The notes under the pieces: model-generated | Seen by the model: only the letters and a program-made list of their open reading frames with translations | Told to the model about the DNA's origin: nothing | The model's database searches: none | Position numbers and translations under genes: made by a program | Part shown: piece by piece, positions 35,671 through 45,203 of the stretch | Position numbering within the stretch: the first letter of the stretch is position 1 | How the letters are laid out: each line of letters starts with the position of its first letter | NCBI GenBank assembly: GCA_016704465.1 | Contig: JADJAD010000007.1 | Span: 124,001 to 188,000 of the forward strand | Direction: 5' to 3' | DNA from: Gemmatimonadota bacterium | GTDB lineage: Bacteria > Gemmatimonadota > Gemmatimonadetes > Gemmatimonadales > Gemmatimonadaceae | DNA length: 64,000 bases

Positions 35671-38600
35671 TCAGGCAGGCCCTCGCAACCGCTCGGCCAG
35701 CTCGCTGGTCTCCTTCGCCGGCCGCGCACCTAGTTCGCGCCTGAGCAGCGCGCTTAGCTCACCGTAGTGCGCCAGCGCGCGCGCCGGTTCGCCGCGCGCG
35801 GCCAGCGTTTCCATGTACAGGCGATGCGCCCCCTCGCGCAGCGGCTCGCGACGCAGCAACGACTCCAGCACCGACGACGCGTCGCGAGGGCGACCGGCAC
35901 CAAACGCGAGCTGCGCCAACGCCTGCATGCCGTCGGCCCACGCGGACTGCACCCGATCGTCGTGCGCGAGGATCCAGTCACCCTTCACCGCCCCCCTGGC
36001 GATGGGTCCGCGATGCAGATCGAGCGCGAGCGCGGCGTTGGCGAGTTCCTCCGATGTAGGAGCGGCGCGTGCCCGGGCGAATGCACACAGCCGTGCACTG
36101 GCCTCCAGCACGGCGTCGAAGTCGACGGCGAGGGTTCGCCCCGGCTCGGGCGAGCGCTCGACGCGATAGACGTTGCGGTCGAAGGTGATCCACGGCGTAC
36201 TGCCGAGCGCGCGACGCAAGTGGTGCAGCGTGACGTGGAAGACGTTTCGCACCTGCGCCGCCGATGCATCGGGCCACAGGGCGACCCCCACCTCGTCCTT
36301 GGTGGCGCCGCGATGGAGCAGGAGGAAGAGCAAGAGCTCGAGCACCTTCCCCGCTGGCAGCGATTCCGCAGCGGTGGGAATGCCCCCGTCGCTGATCGAC
36401 ACGCGGCCCAGTATCGCGATCTCCAACTGTCGTATCGATGCGTCGGACGCCTGACGCGCCTGCGGTGGCGCCTCGCCTTCCCGTTCGCGTGCGAGCGACG
36501 CGATGACGGGGTCGTCATCCATGAGCGAGAAGACGTCGCTGAGCGTGAGCCCCTGGCCCGACGCGAAGGCTGCGGCGAACGACTCGGCACCGAGCCGACT
36601 GCGCAACGCCTCCATCGTGGATGCGTGACGCTGTACATCCGAGCCGATGATTCCGGCGCCGCAGCGGCGGCGCAGACCCTCCGCACCACCCATGAGTCGT
36701 GCAGCGACGTGCAAGCGCGATTCGGCATCGGACGCGTCGGTGGCAAGATGCGCGAGCAGCACCACGGCTATGGAATCGAGCGACCGGGAGATGAACCATG
36801 CGTCGGGCTCGGGGCGCAGGACCACAACGCTCTCACGGGCGTGGGCGCCGGCGGCGACGACGTTGCCACGCGCCAGTGCGTTGATCGCCATCCCCTCCAG
36901 TGCGAGCGAGAGGAACCAGTGCTCGCCCATGGCGCGGAGTGGTGCGACCGACTGCTCGAAGTCGCGCTCCGCAGCGGCATGGTCCCCGAGCATGAAGTGC
37001 GCGAGCGCGCGCCGCATCATCATCACCGCCAGAAGCCACGGGTCGCCCGACCCCTCGGCCGTGGCGATGCAGCGATCCATGAAGGCGCGCGCGCGCAGGG
37101 GCTCCCCGCGCATGGCATGGGCGAGGCCGGTGAGCTGGTAACAGAGCGTGCGCCCGCGCGCCGACGAGCGCCGCTGCGCGTGGGTGAGTGCCGGCACCTG
37201 ATCGATGCTGTCCCACAGCCCTTGCTCGCGCGCCGAGATGGCGAGCATCTCGTCGGCGTCGCCGGCAAAGTAGGACAGGCCGAGCATGGGGTACATCATC
37301 CGTCCCAGCGCGACGCGGTCGTCTAGCGGGCGGCCGGCATCGGGAATCCCTTGTGCGTCGGCAACGGCGAGCGCGTCGCGCAGGAGCGCGCGGGCCTCGT
37401 CCCACGGATGGAGGGAGATCCAGTACCAGCCTAACGCGCCGGCGATGCGGACGGCGATGATGGCGTCACCCCCGGGCGTTGTGGCCCAGTGGAGCGCCGA
37501 GCGGATTTCCTCCACCGACCGGCGCAGGCGTGCCACCACACGCCCGCGTGCGGGACTGAACGTCATGGGCTCGGCACGCTCGGCGACCTCGGCGACCCAC
37601 TCCGCATGCCGATGCTGCACGGCGCGCTGGTGCGGCGTGCCGCGAAGGAGCGCGCTGCCGTACTGCCGCACGGTCTCCAGCAGCCGGTAGTTGGCCTCGC
37701 CTCCCTCCTCCCGCACCTCCATGAGCGAGAGCTCCACCAGGCGTCCGAGCGCGCCAACAACGTTCACGAGCGGCTCGCCCGGGCCGGGAGAAGGCGCGCA
37801 GACAGCCTGTGCGTCATCGAGGGTGAAGGCGCCGCGGAAGACGGACAGGCGGCGGAGCAGCGCGCGCTCCTCCGCGCCCAGGAGTTCGTAGCTCCAGTCG
37901 AGCACGGCGCGCAGCGTGCGGTGGCGCGGGAGGGCGGTACGTCGCCCTCGAACCAGCAGTGACAGGGCATCGTCCAGTCGGGCCACGAGGCCGTCGACGC
38001 CGAGCGCGGGGACGGCGGCCGCGGCCAGCTCGAGGGCAAGCGGCAACCCATCCAGTCGTGCGCAGATGCGGCCGACTGCCGCTGCATTCGCGTCGGTCAG
38101 GGCGAACGCGGGGGTGGCGGCCTGCGCCCGCTCGGCAAAGAGCCGAATGGCGTCGTAACCCACGGCGCGCGAGGCGCTCAACGGCATGTCGTCGGCGTCA
38201 GGCTGCCAGCGCGCCAGTCCCGGCATCTGCCACACCACCTCCCCGTCGATGGCCAGTGGTTCGCGGCTGGTTGCGACGATGGTCAGGTGCGGCGCGCCGC
38301 GAAGCAGCGCGTCGGCCAGGAGGGCAGCCTCGTGGATCACGTGCTCGCAGTTGTCGAGCACGAGCAAGAGCTGCTGGTTGCGGAGGGCGCCGACGATGAC
38401 GTCTACGGACGGCGTGCCCGACGACGGCGTGATGTCGAGCAGCGCGGCGAGCGTCCCCGGCACGTCGGCTCCCAGGCTTACCGGTGCCAGTTCCACCCAG
38501 AGTACGCCATTGGGAAATGCGGGAGGAGCGGTGGCCGCGTCGCGCACGATGGAGGCCGCGACCTCGCGCACCAGTCGTGTCTTTCCCGCACCTCCTGCCC

Positions 38601-38766
38601 CGATGACCGAGACAAGTCGCGACCAGGCGAGGATCTCGCGCAACTCGGCCACCTCGGCGCTGCGGCCCACAAAGGAGGAAAGCGCCGTCGGGACGTTGTG
38701 CCGGATGCGTTCGACCGGAGTGAAGGGCTGGGTGGTCGCGCGATCGGAGGGTCGGCTTCGGTGCAC
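35671..38766 (-). CDS. STAND ATPase / BTAD transcriptional regulator with reversed domain order
   Basis: About 1031 residues from a GTG at 38766; the frame stays open to 39705, but family similarity begins at TPVERIRHNVPTALSSFVGR. An NB-ARC-like ATPase has Walker A GAGGAGKT (56-63) and Walker B LLLVLDNCEH. Helical TPR-like repeats fill the middle. The C-terminal about 260 residues are a winged-helix (VLELLLFLLLHRGATKDEV, ALWPDAS, LHHLRRALG) followed by a BTAD domain. AfsR/SARP regulators carry the DNA-binding and BTAD parts at the N-terminus; here they are at the C-terminus. It probably activates transcription in response to a bound ligand or nucleotide state. The target may be the divergent lipoprotein gene. 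Confidence 0.85.
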   Translation of the reverse strand: MHRSRPSDRATTQPFTPVERIRHNVPTALSSFVGRSAEVAELREILAWSRLVSVIGAGGAGKTRLVREVAASIVRDAATAPPAFPNGVLWVELAPVSLGADVPGTLAALLDITPSSGTPSVDVIVGALRNQQLLLVLDNCEHVIHEAALLADALLRGAPHLTIVATSREPLAIDGEVVWQMPGLARWQPDADDMPLSASRAVGYDAIRLFAERAQAATPAFALTDANAAAVGRICARLDGLPLALELAAAAVPALGVDGLVARLDDALSLLVRGRRTALPRHRTLRAVLDWSYELLGAEERALLRRLSVFRGAFTLDDAQAVCAPSPGPGEPLVNVVGALGRLVELSLMEVREEGGEANYRLLETVRQYGSALLRGTPHQRAVQHRHAEWVAEVAERAEPMTFSPARGRVVARLRRSVEEIRSALHWATTPGGDAIIAVRIAGALGWYWISLHPWDEARALLRDALAVADAQGIPDAGRPLDDRVALGRMMYPMLGLSYFAGDADEMLAISAREQGLWDSIDQVPALTHAQRRSSARGRTLCYQLTGLAHAMRGEPLRARAFMDRCIATAEGSGDPWLLAVMMMRRALAHFMLGDHAAAERDFEQSVAPLRAMGEHWFLSLALEGMAINALARGNVVAAGAHARESVVVLRPEPDAWFISRSLDSIAVVLLAHLATDASDAESRLHVAARLMGGAEGLRRRCGAGIIGSDVQRHASTMEALRSRLGAESFAAAFASGQGLTLSDVFSLMDDDPVIASLAREREGEAPPQARQASDASIRQLEIAILGRVSISDGGIPTAAESLPAGKVLELLLFLLLHRGATKDEVGVALWPDASAAQVRNVFHVTLHHLRRALGSTPWITFDRNVYRVERSPEPGRTLAVDFDAVLEASARLCAFARARAAPTSEELANAALALDLHRGPIARGAVKGDWILAHDDRVQSAWADGMQALAQLAFGAGRPRDASSVLESLLRREPLREGAHRLYMETLAARGEPARALAHYGELSALLRRELGARPAKETSELAERLRGPA

Positions 38767-38828
38767 GGGCGCGGGACGAGTGGAGAGCCGGATTAAGCAC
38801 TCCGGCGAAAGGCGAAGCAAGGGTTTAA

Positions 38829-38878
38829 GCGCCTGCCGGTATCCTCTCGCGCGCCCCCCAGCTGGGGGAGGCAGGCGC
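38829..38878. promoter_or_regulatory. Nested inverted repeats in a divergent promoter region
   Basis: Outer arms GCGCCTGCC (38829-38837) and GGCAGGCGC (38870-38878) enclose a 14-bp perfect palindrome CCCCCAGCTGGGGG (38855-38868). It lies between the divergent regulator and PD40 lipoprotein genes, so it is a candidate binding site of the regulator. Not proven. Confidence 0.45.
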
Positions 38879-38929
38879 GGTGACGCGTACGCGACTGCTG
38901 CCGATGTCACCCTCTTCCTCTCGACCCAT

Positions 38930-41011
38930 ATGACATACTTCCTCTTCTTCCGACTGCATCCGTTGGGGCGGCGCCTCGCGTTCTGGGCGGCACTGGCGAC
39001 ACTGGTCACGACCCTGCTTGCCGGGTGCGGTCGCGACGACGCTCGCCCGACTGCGCCCGGGCGCATCCCGGTTGCCTCGGTGCGTCTGGACCCCATCGAT
39101 GAAGCCCTGGTGGTGGGGACCGAGCGCCTGCTTCGAGCCACGCCGCTCTCGGCGACCGGCGCTGCGCTTGACGACCGAACGGTCCGCTTCGAGAGCGACA
39201 ACGACGGGGTGGCGACGGTAAGCGCCGCCGGGGTGCTCACCGCCCGAGGCGAGGGGCGCGCCAGCATTGTCGCGATCAGCGAAGGGAAGTCATCCCGCAT
39301 CGAGGTGCGCATCGTGTCCCCGAACCCGGTCCCTGTCCTCGCCGTCGTCTCCCCCGCCACGATCACCGCCGGGAGCGCCGGGCCGGTCGCGGTCAACGTG
39401 CACGGCACGGGTTTTACCGACGCCACTGCCCTGCGGGTGGACGGTGCGGCGCAGGCAACGCAGCGGGTGGATGCCACCACGCTCCGCATGCAGCTGACGA
39501 CATCGGCGATGGAAACGGCGTCGGTCTTGAGGGTCACGGCCTTCACGCCGGCGCCGGGTGGCGGGGAGTCGAACACCGTCACGCTGACCATCGCCGACGT
39601 TCCCGCTCCGGCCATCACCACACTCGATCCCAGGCAGATCACGGCTGGGTGGGGCGGAGCGTTCACCCTCACGATCATCGGGAACGACTTCTCGCCGCGG
39701 TCCACGGTGGAGTGGGATGGCGCGCCGCGTGCGGCGCACTATGTGTCGGCCACGTCGTTGCGCGTCACGATCGATCCGCAGGATGTGCGAGTGGCGCGCA
39801 TCGTGCCGGTGACCGTCGCGACGCCCGCCCCCGGCGGCGGGCGCGCCACCATGAACTTCGCCGTGAACGCGATCCCGGTGGCGAGCGTGACCGTCGAGTC
39901 GCCGTGGGGGCAGGCCTGGACTTGGCGCAACCACGGATTGCCGCTCGCGGCGGTTGCGCAGGATCAGCTCGGGCGTGAGCTGAGCGATCGTCGTGCCGCG
40001 TGGCACGTGCTCCAACCCTCCGTTGCCACGGTGGTGCCGCTGAGCGAGCGCGAAGCCCGCGTGTACGGCACCACAGCGGGCGAGACGGACGTGGAAGCAG
40101 TAGTCGATGGCGTGAGCGGATACCGGACCGTGCGGGTGCACGATGTGCCCGGCCACGAACTGGTGTACGAGGCGGGAGAGGGAGACGACCGCCACTTGAT
40201 GCTGTGGGACCTCATTACGGGCAACGCGCCGCGCCGGTGGCTCACGCCGATGGTGGCCTTCTCACCGTCGCCATCGCCCGATGGGCGCGAGGTGGCCTTC
40301 GCCGGCATGGACAAGGCGGCGGGGATCGATGGAAACGTGGACCTCTTCATCGTGGCTCGTGACGGCAGCACACGGCCTGTCGCTCCATCGCCCGCCTTCG
40401 ATGGCGATCCGGCCTGGTCGCCCGACGGGCGCTCGCTCGCCTTCACGAGCGCTCGCGCGACGGGCGCGCTCGACGTGTTCCGGGTGGACCTGGCCAGCGG
40501 CACGGTGACGCGCCTGACCAACGCCGCCGTCACGGGAGGAAGCACGGGCTCCGGCTACGCCGCACGATGGCCCGCCTGGTCGCCCGACGGGTCGCGGATC
40601 GCGTACACCGTGCAGGGGACGACCGGGGCAGAGCTGTGGGTGATGTCCGCGGACGGTAGTCAGAAGCGGCAGCTGACAAACGCCGAGGAGGCGCACGCCC
40701 TGGAACCGACGTGGGCGCCGGACGGATCGGTGATCGCCTTCTCCCGAGTGTTCCGTCAGTCGCCACAATCGCTGCTCATGACGGTGAATCCCGATGGGAG
40801 CAACCTGACCACGATCGGCGGGCGACTCGTGAGCGTGGCGGCCACGCCGGCGTACTCGCCGGATGGGCGCTGGTTGACGACGTCACAGACCCGCGGGAGC
40901 GGTACGGGGGCGGTGTACGCCTTTTCCATCGCGGCCAACGCCGGGCCGCGCATCGTGATGCCCGAGCAGCTGGGCGGCGGACGCCACGCGCGCTGGATGA
41001 GGAAGCCCTGA
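38930..41011 (+). CDS. Lipoprotein with Ig-like, IPT/TIG and PD40 propeller domains
   Basis: A 693-residue lipoprotein (lipobox LAGC near residue 25) starting at ATG 38930. Residues about 40-125 form a bacterial Ig-like (Big_2) domain. Two IPT/TIG-like domains follow (VLAVVSPATITAGSAGPVAV; AITTLDPRQITAGWGGAFTL). A second Ig-like segment precedes a TolB/PD40-type beta-propeller with repeats FSPSPSPDGREVAF, PAWSPDGRSLAF, PAWSPDGSRIAY and PTWAPDGSVIAF. It is probably surface- or periplasm-facing and binds protein or polysaccharide. It is divergent from the BTAD regulator and followed by a strong hairpin. Confidence 0.85.
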   Translation: MTYFLFFRLHPLGRRLAFWAALATLVTTLLAGCGRDDARPTAPGRIPVASVRLDPIDEALVVGTERLLRATPLSATGAALDDRTVRFESDNDGVATVSAAGVLTARGEGRASIVAISEGKSSRIEVRIVSPNPVPVLAVVSPATITAGSAGPVAVNVHGTGFTDATALRVDGAAQATQRVDATTLRMQLTTSAMETASVLRVTAFTPAPGGGESNTVTLTIADVPAPAITTLDPRQITAGWGGAFTLTIIGNDFSPRSTVEWDGAPRAAHYVSATSLRVTIDPQDVRVARIVPVTVATPAPGGGRATMNFAVNAIPVASVTVESPWGQAWTWRNHGLPLAAVAQDQLGRELSDRRAAWHVLQPSVATVVPLSEREARVYGTTAGETDVEAVVDGVSGYRTVRVHDVPGHELVYEAGEGDDRHLMLWDLITGNAPRRWLTPMVAFSPSPSPDGREVAFAGMDKAAGIDGNVDLFIVARDGSTRPVAPSPAFDGDPAWSPDGRSLAFTSARATGALDVFRVDLASGTVTRLTNAAVTGGSTGSGYAARWPAWSPDGSRIAYTVQGTTGAELWVMSADGSQKRQLTNAEEAHALEPTWAPDGSVIAFSRVFRQSPQSLLMTVNPDGSNLTTIGGRLVSVAATPAYSPDGRWLTTSQTRGSGTGAVYAFSIAANAGPRIVMPEQLGGGRHARWMRKP

Positions 41012-41027
41012 GCGCCAGGCTGGCACT

Positions 41028-41059
41028 GGAGGGGGTGCGGCCTGCAGCCGCCCCCCTCC
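41028..41059 (+). terminator. GC-rich terminator-like hairpin
   Basis: Left arm GGAGGGGG-T-GCGGC and right arm GCCGC-CCCCCTCC pair over 13 bp with a one-base bulge and a 5-base loop, 17 bp after the stop of the PD40 lipoprotein gene. A short ATTT follows after a few bases. Confidence 0.55.
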
Positions 41060-41207
41060 ACCGCACCATTTCCACCACCCCGTACTCAGCGCTCGCGGGA
41101 TAGGCTTCGGACGTGTGAACCGCTACGCGACCAACGGGTCGCGCGGAGCGCGGTTCGCCGCAGGTGACTGGCCTGCGCACGACGGGCGCTCCCGCCACGG
41201 ACGCCCG

Positions 41208-42098
41208 TTACGGCTTCGGCAATTGCCCCTCGAACGGCTCCATGTGGATCAAGACTCCGGTCACCCGCTCCAGGGAACTGCGAATGGCGCTCTTCACCTT
41301 GCCGCTCACCACGTGGGCGTCGAAGAGGGAGAGGCTCGGGTCGGACTGCACGTGCAGATCGACGAAGAGTCCGGTGCCCGATCGCCGCACCTTGAGCTTC
41401 TCGATGGCCATCACGTCGGGAACGGTGAGGGCCGCAAGTCGCACGCGCTCGAGCAGGGCCGGGTCCGGGGCGCGATCCATCAGGTCGAATACCGCCGAAC
41501 GCAGCAGGCGGATGGCATTGACGGCGATCACAATGGCGGCGACCAGGGCAGCCCAGTCGTCCGCTGCCTCGTAGCCCTCTCCTTTCCACAGCGCCACGCT
41601 TATTCCACAGAACGCTGCTACTGAAGTGATGGCGTCGCTTCTATGGTGCCATGCGTCTGCGTGAACCGCTGGGCTTCCGACTTCGCTCGCCACGCGAAGC
41701 ACCCGCCTGAACAGCGTCTCCTTCACCACGACAACCGCGATCAGGACGACGAGCGTGAACGGCGCCGGAGAGTGGTGCGGGGTGTGAATCTCGCGGATCG
41801 CCTCGATGGTGATCCCCGTCGAGGCGGCGAGCAGCATGAGTGAGACGATGGCGCTGGCCAGCGCTTCGGCCTTGCCATAGCCGAAATGAAAGTCGTCGTC
41901 GGCTTCGCGCGCGGCGATTCGCAGCCCGCCCCAGACGATTGTCGAGGACAGGATGTCGGACGCGGACTCGACCGCGTCGGCGATCAACGCGTAGGAGTTG
42001 CCAAGAACGCCGGCAACGAACTTGATCGTCGCCAGCGCAGTGTTGACCAGCAACCCGAGCTGCACAGACTGGATGCCCCGGTTGGACGTGACGGTCAC
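41208..42098 (-). CDS. Cation diffusion facilitator family transporter
   Basis: From the GTG at 42098 the product is 296 residues, the normal CDF size; the frame extends to 42365 but the added part is Arg-rich and unlike the family. Six membrane segments are visible, starting IQSVQLGLLVNTALATIKFV. Metal-site motifs are DAVESASDILSS in TM2 and HADAWHHRSDAITS in TM5 (H-x3-D type). A cytoplasmic C-terminal domain begins around DPALLERVRLAA and ends EPFEGQLPKP. It exports divalent cations (Zn, Fe, Mn or Co) from the cytoplasm using the proton gradient. The metal is not determinable here. Confidence 0.9.
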   Translation of the reverse strand: MTVTSNRGIQSVQLGLLVNTALATIKFVAGVLGNSYALIADAVESASDILSSTIVWGGLRIAAREADDDFHFGYGKAEALASAIVSLMLLAASTGITIEAIREIHTPHHSPAPFTLVVLIAVVVVKETLFRRVLRVASEVGSPAVHADAWHHRSDAITSVAAFCGISVALWKGEGYEAADDWAALVAAIVIAVNAIRLLRSAVFDLMDRAPDPALLERVRLAALTVPDVMAIEKLKVRRSGTGLFVDLHVQSDPSLSLFDAHVVSGKVKSAIRSSLERVTGVLIHMEPFEGQLPKP

Positions 42099-42300
42099 TG
42101 GTACAACATGCTGAGAGGCGGCACGTCGGGGAATCGCTGGTGAGAGTGCTCGTCTGAAACGGCGGCGCGAATGTGTAGTTGCACGCCGCCTCGGACGTGT
42201 AACCCGGAATATGCCCGACTCGTTGGCGTCAAACTTGAGCGCGTGGACGATCGCGGCAACCGGCGGGGGCGGCCTGCAGCAAGCTCGCGCCCTGCCCACT

Positions 42301-43674
42301 TCACCCCCACTCCTCCAGCATCCAGTCCGCCGCCGATCGCCACCGCACACCCGGCGGCAGTTCACGTGTGGGCGGCGAGCCGTCCAGCGTCAACAGCGTC
42401 GCCTCCGCGCCTGGCTGTTCGGCCGCTGCCGACGCGAGTGCCCGCACCTCCCGGTCCCACGTCTCGCTTGCCGACGTATCGAGGCTCACCTGCAACAGAC
42501 TCGGCGAGCCGCCCGGCCGCTGGGCGAAAAAGTCCACCTCCCACCCCTCACCGGTACGGTACCAATCCACCCTCCACCCCCTGCGCTCCAGCTCCAGCAG
42601 GACCGCCGTTTCCAGCGTGCGGCCGCGATGCTCGCGCCCCGTGCGCTCGTAAAGCGCAACGAGACCGGGATCGACCGGATACACCTTGCGCGGGTTGACC
42701 ATGCGCTGCCGCTCCGAGGTGCTGTGCAGGCTGATGGTCCGCACAATGAACGCGTCCTCGAGGTGCTCGAGGTAAGCGTGGAGGGTATCCTTGCTCACGC
42801 TGACCCCCTGCGAGCGCAAGCTGTCATAGAGCTTCTTGACACTGAAGCTCCCGGCCGGCGTCGCGAGAAGCTGCCGTTGCAGCCAGCGGAGTGAGGTGGG
42901 ATTCGATACGGCGTGCCGCTCGATCACGTCGCGCAGCACCATCACGTCCACGTACGACGTGAGCAGGGCGAGCCGATCGCGCCGCTCCAGCCCGTGGGCC
43001 TCGGGAAAGCCCCCGCACTCGAGATACCCCCGCAGCCGAACCTCCAGCTCTCCTCTCTCCATGGGCCGAAGCTGCTCCCACGGCGACGCCGGCTCCGCCC
43101 CCACGTGACGCAAGGACTCGCGAAAGGAGAACGGATGGATCAGCACCTCCATCCCTCGCCCACGAAGTGACGTGGCCACCTCTCGGCTCAGCAACTTGGC
43201 GGAGGACCCGGACACGAAAATTTCCGAGTCGTCCTCGTCAAGCAGACGTCGCACGAGCGTGGGCCAGCCCGCGACCACCTGGACTTCGTCCAGATACAGT
43301 GAGCGCGGAATCCGTTCCGTCCGTACCGCCAGCCGGCGTTGGTGTTCGCTGATGAGCCAGCCGAGATCGGCCGCCGTCATCCCGATGAGTCGCTCGTCCT
43401 CAAGCCCGATGAGCAGCTGTCCTTCACGAGGCCGGCCAGCAGCGATGCGCTCAGCCATGCGACGGCGCATGAAGCTGGTCTTCCCGCCGCGTCGGACCCC
43501 GATCACGGCAATCGCCTTACCCGGCACGAGGGGTATACGTGCGTCACGAGCCGTGAGATCACGCACTGAAGCCGACATGGCTTCGTCCAGCTTCGCCGCG
43601 AGCAGGTCGGATGATATTATCCTTGACATAAGGACAATATCGCCAATATTTGTCCTTTTCACAAGGACAAACAT
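42301..43674 (-). CDS. AAA-type ATP-binding protein with DUF4143 C-terminus
   Basis: A 457-residue protein of the AAA_14/DUF4143 family. Walker A is variant IGVRRGGKTSF (usual GxxxxGK[ST] with VRRGGKT), and Walker B is RSLYLDEVQ. The segment IFVSGSSAKLLSREVATSLRGRG is the family sensor region. The C-terminal DUF4143 domain carries the nuclease-like VDWYRTGEGWEVDFFA. Family function is unknown. The start is uncertain: ATG 43674 (given), ATG 43629 or ATG 43578 are in frame. The first two overlap an AT-rich leader with two palindromes, so translation may begin at 43578. The AT-rich leader differs from its surroundings and hints at acquisition by transfer. Confidence 0.82.
   Translation of the reverse strand: MFVLVKRTNIGDIVLMSRIISSDLLAAKLDEAMSASVRDLTARDARIPLVPGKAIAVIGVRRGGKTSFMRRRMAERIAAGRPREGQLLIGLEDERLIGMTAADLGWLISEHQRRLAVRTERIPRSLYLDEVQVVAGWPTLVRRLLDEDDSEIFVSGSSAKLLSREVATSLRGRGMEVLIHPFSFRESLRHVGAEPASPWEQLRPMERGELEVRLRGYLECGGFPEAHGLERRDRLALLTSYVDVMVLRDVIERHAVSNPTSLRWLQRQLLATPAGSFSVKKLYDSLRSQGVSVSKDTLHAYLEHLEDAFIVRTISLHSTSERQRMVNPRKVYPVDPGLVALYERTGREHRGRTLETAVLLELERRGWRVDWYRTGEGWEVDFFAQRPGGSPSLLQVSLDTSASETWDREVRALASAAAEQPGAEATLLTLDGSPPTRELPPGVRWRSAADWMLEEWG
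43617..43670. promoter_or_regulatory. Two tandem palindromes at the DUF4143 gene start
   Basis: Site 1 (43617-43637) is TTATCCTT-N5-AAGGACAA and site 2 (43650-43670) is TTGTCCTT-N5-AAGGACAA. The centres are 33 bp apart, about three helical turns, so two dimers would sit on the same DNA face. The region is AT-rich compared with the window. It is probably an operator or a mobile-repeat-derived site. Confidence 0.6.
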
Positions 43675-43739
43675 CTCCTTCGAGAGACGTTTGGAGGTCG
43701 ATTCCTAGTCCTGGCCCGAACGCGGGCGCAGCTTCCCCC

Positions 43740-45203
43740 CTACCCCCCCACCACCCGCTTCAGCAACGTCCCCGCCGGGATCGTCTCGCTGGTCGTCCGC
43801 GCATTGATCAGCGCCAGTTGCTCGAGCGGAATCGTCGACGGGTACTGCGAATTGAACGCGGTGAGCGTCATCGCCCGTGGCAGCGTCACCAAGGCCACAC
43901 GGGCGGGCTTGACCGCAAGCTTCGCCGGATCGGTCAGTCGAGCGAATGACCCGATCGTGCCGCGGAAGGCGCCATCGTAGTTCCGCATCAGCTGCGCCGG
44001 CGTGATCGCCAGCAGTCGATACGTGGTCCCGTCGAGCTGAATGAAGGCGGCGTAGCCCGCCAGGCTCGTGCCGTCCTGCAGCGCAGCGCTGAAGGTCCCG
44101 ACGGCGGCGGTCAGCCCATTGATCGGCGCGCTGCTCGTCCCCGATACGGTAATCCCCTGTTGCCCCAGGAACTGCGACAGCGCCTGCTGGGGCGACCCGG
44201 TGCCGGCCAGCTCGAGCGTGATCTGCGCGTCGCCCTGTGCGCTCGCCCCGATCACGGCCGACGCCGAGTTCTGCGTCTTCCATCCGGACGGAAAGCTGAA
44301 GCGGAACTTGAGCGTCGGATGCAGGAAGTTCACCCCTTCGAAGTACCCCTGTCGCGGATCATCGCCGAAGACCATGCCGTCGAGGCGACGCAGGAACGAC
44401 TCGCGCTCGACCTTGCGAGCATTCGCGACGGTCGGCCCAGCCTGGGCGATGCGCTCGCCGGTCTTCTCGACCCGATTGCCCGGATCGGGGTGGGTCGACA
44501 GCCATTCCGGGGTGCCGCGCGTCCCACTCCCGCTCATCCGATCGAGCGTCTTGAACATCTCGGCCATCTCGCGCGGGTCGTAGCCGATCTTGGTCATGTA
44601 GCGAAAGCCGAGTGCGTCGGCCTCGACCTCGTCGTCGCGCCCGTACTTGAGGAAAAGGACCCCGAGCCCCTGGCTGGCGATGCCGCCGTATTGCTGCAGT
44701 TCCGGGCGCACGATCATGCCGACCGTCAGCAGTCCACCCAGCAGCTGCTGCTTGGAGATCTGGTTCACCGAATGCTTGGCCGTGACGTGCCCGACCTCAT
44801 GCCCAAGCACCGAGACCAGCTGGGCCTCGGAGTTCATGTGGGCGAGGATGCCGCGCGAGACGAAGATCGGCCCGCCGGGCAGGGCGAAGGCGTTGACGAT
44901 GGGGTCGTCGACGACCGAAAAGGTCCAGGGGAGATCGGGTCGCTCGCCCACACGGGCGACCTGCTGTCCGAGCGCGGCCACGTAGCGCTGGATCCCGCTG
45001 TCGGCGTAGATCCCCATCTGCGCCGCGGCCGCTTGCGCCCCCTCTTGCCCCATCTGGATTTCCTGCCCCTCGCCGACCAGCGACAGTTCCCGACGACCGG
45101 TGGCGGGATTCACGGCACACTGGGCGAGCGGGACCGCGAGGAGCAGGAGGGCGATCGATCGGCGCGTGGCGCCCGAACGGAGGCGACGAGGGCGGTGGAG
45201 CAT
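43740..45203 (-). CDS. M48-family zinc metalloprotease lipoprotein
   Basis: A 487-residue lipoprotein from ATG 45203 with lipobox LAQC (Cys29). The zinc site HEVGH (135-139) is preceded by VVDDPIVNAFALPGGPIFVSRG, typical of BepA/YggG-like M48 proteases, and the third ligand lies in DDEVEADALGFRYM. After the protease domain (to about residue 260) comes a C-terminal extension with beta-rich FRFSFPSGWKTQNS and a late AMTLTAFNSQYPSTIPLEQL segment. This resembles a stress or substrate-binding module. It is likely an outer-membrane-anchored protease in protein quality control. It is divergent from the DUF1080 gene. Confidence 0.88.
   Translation of the reverse strand: MLHRPRRLRSGATRRSIALLLLAVPLAQCAVNPATGRRELSLVGEGQEIQMGQEGAQAAAAQMGIYADSGIQRYVAALGQQVARVGERPDLPWTFSVVDDPIVNAFALPGGPIFVSRGILAHMNSEAQLVSVLGHEVGHVTAKHSVNQISKQQLLGGLLTVGMIVRPELQQYGGIASQGLGVLFLKYGRDDEVEADALGFRYMTKIGYDPREMAEMFKTLDRMSGSGTRGTPEWLSTHPDPGNRVEKTGERIAQAGPTVANARKVERESFLRRLDGMVFGDDPRQGYFEGVNFLHPTLKFRFSFPSGWKTQNSASAVIGASAQGDAQITLELAGTGSPQQALSQFLGQQGITVSGTSSAPINGLTAAVGTFSAALQDGTSLAGYAAFIQLDGTTYRLLAITPAQLMRNYDGAFRGTIGSFARLTDPAKLAVKPARVALVTLPRAMTLTAFNSQYPSTIPLEQLALINARTTSETIPAGTLLKRVVGG

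Noticed and set aside
42301..43674. DUF4143 ATPase as a defence-system gene
   Set aside because: No neighbouring nuclease, helicase or antitoxin; the AT-rich leader is suggestive of transfer but does not show a defence role.
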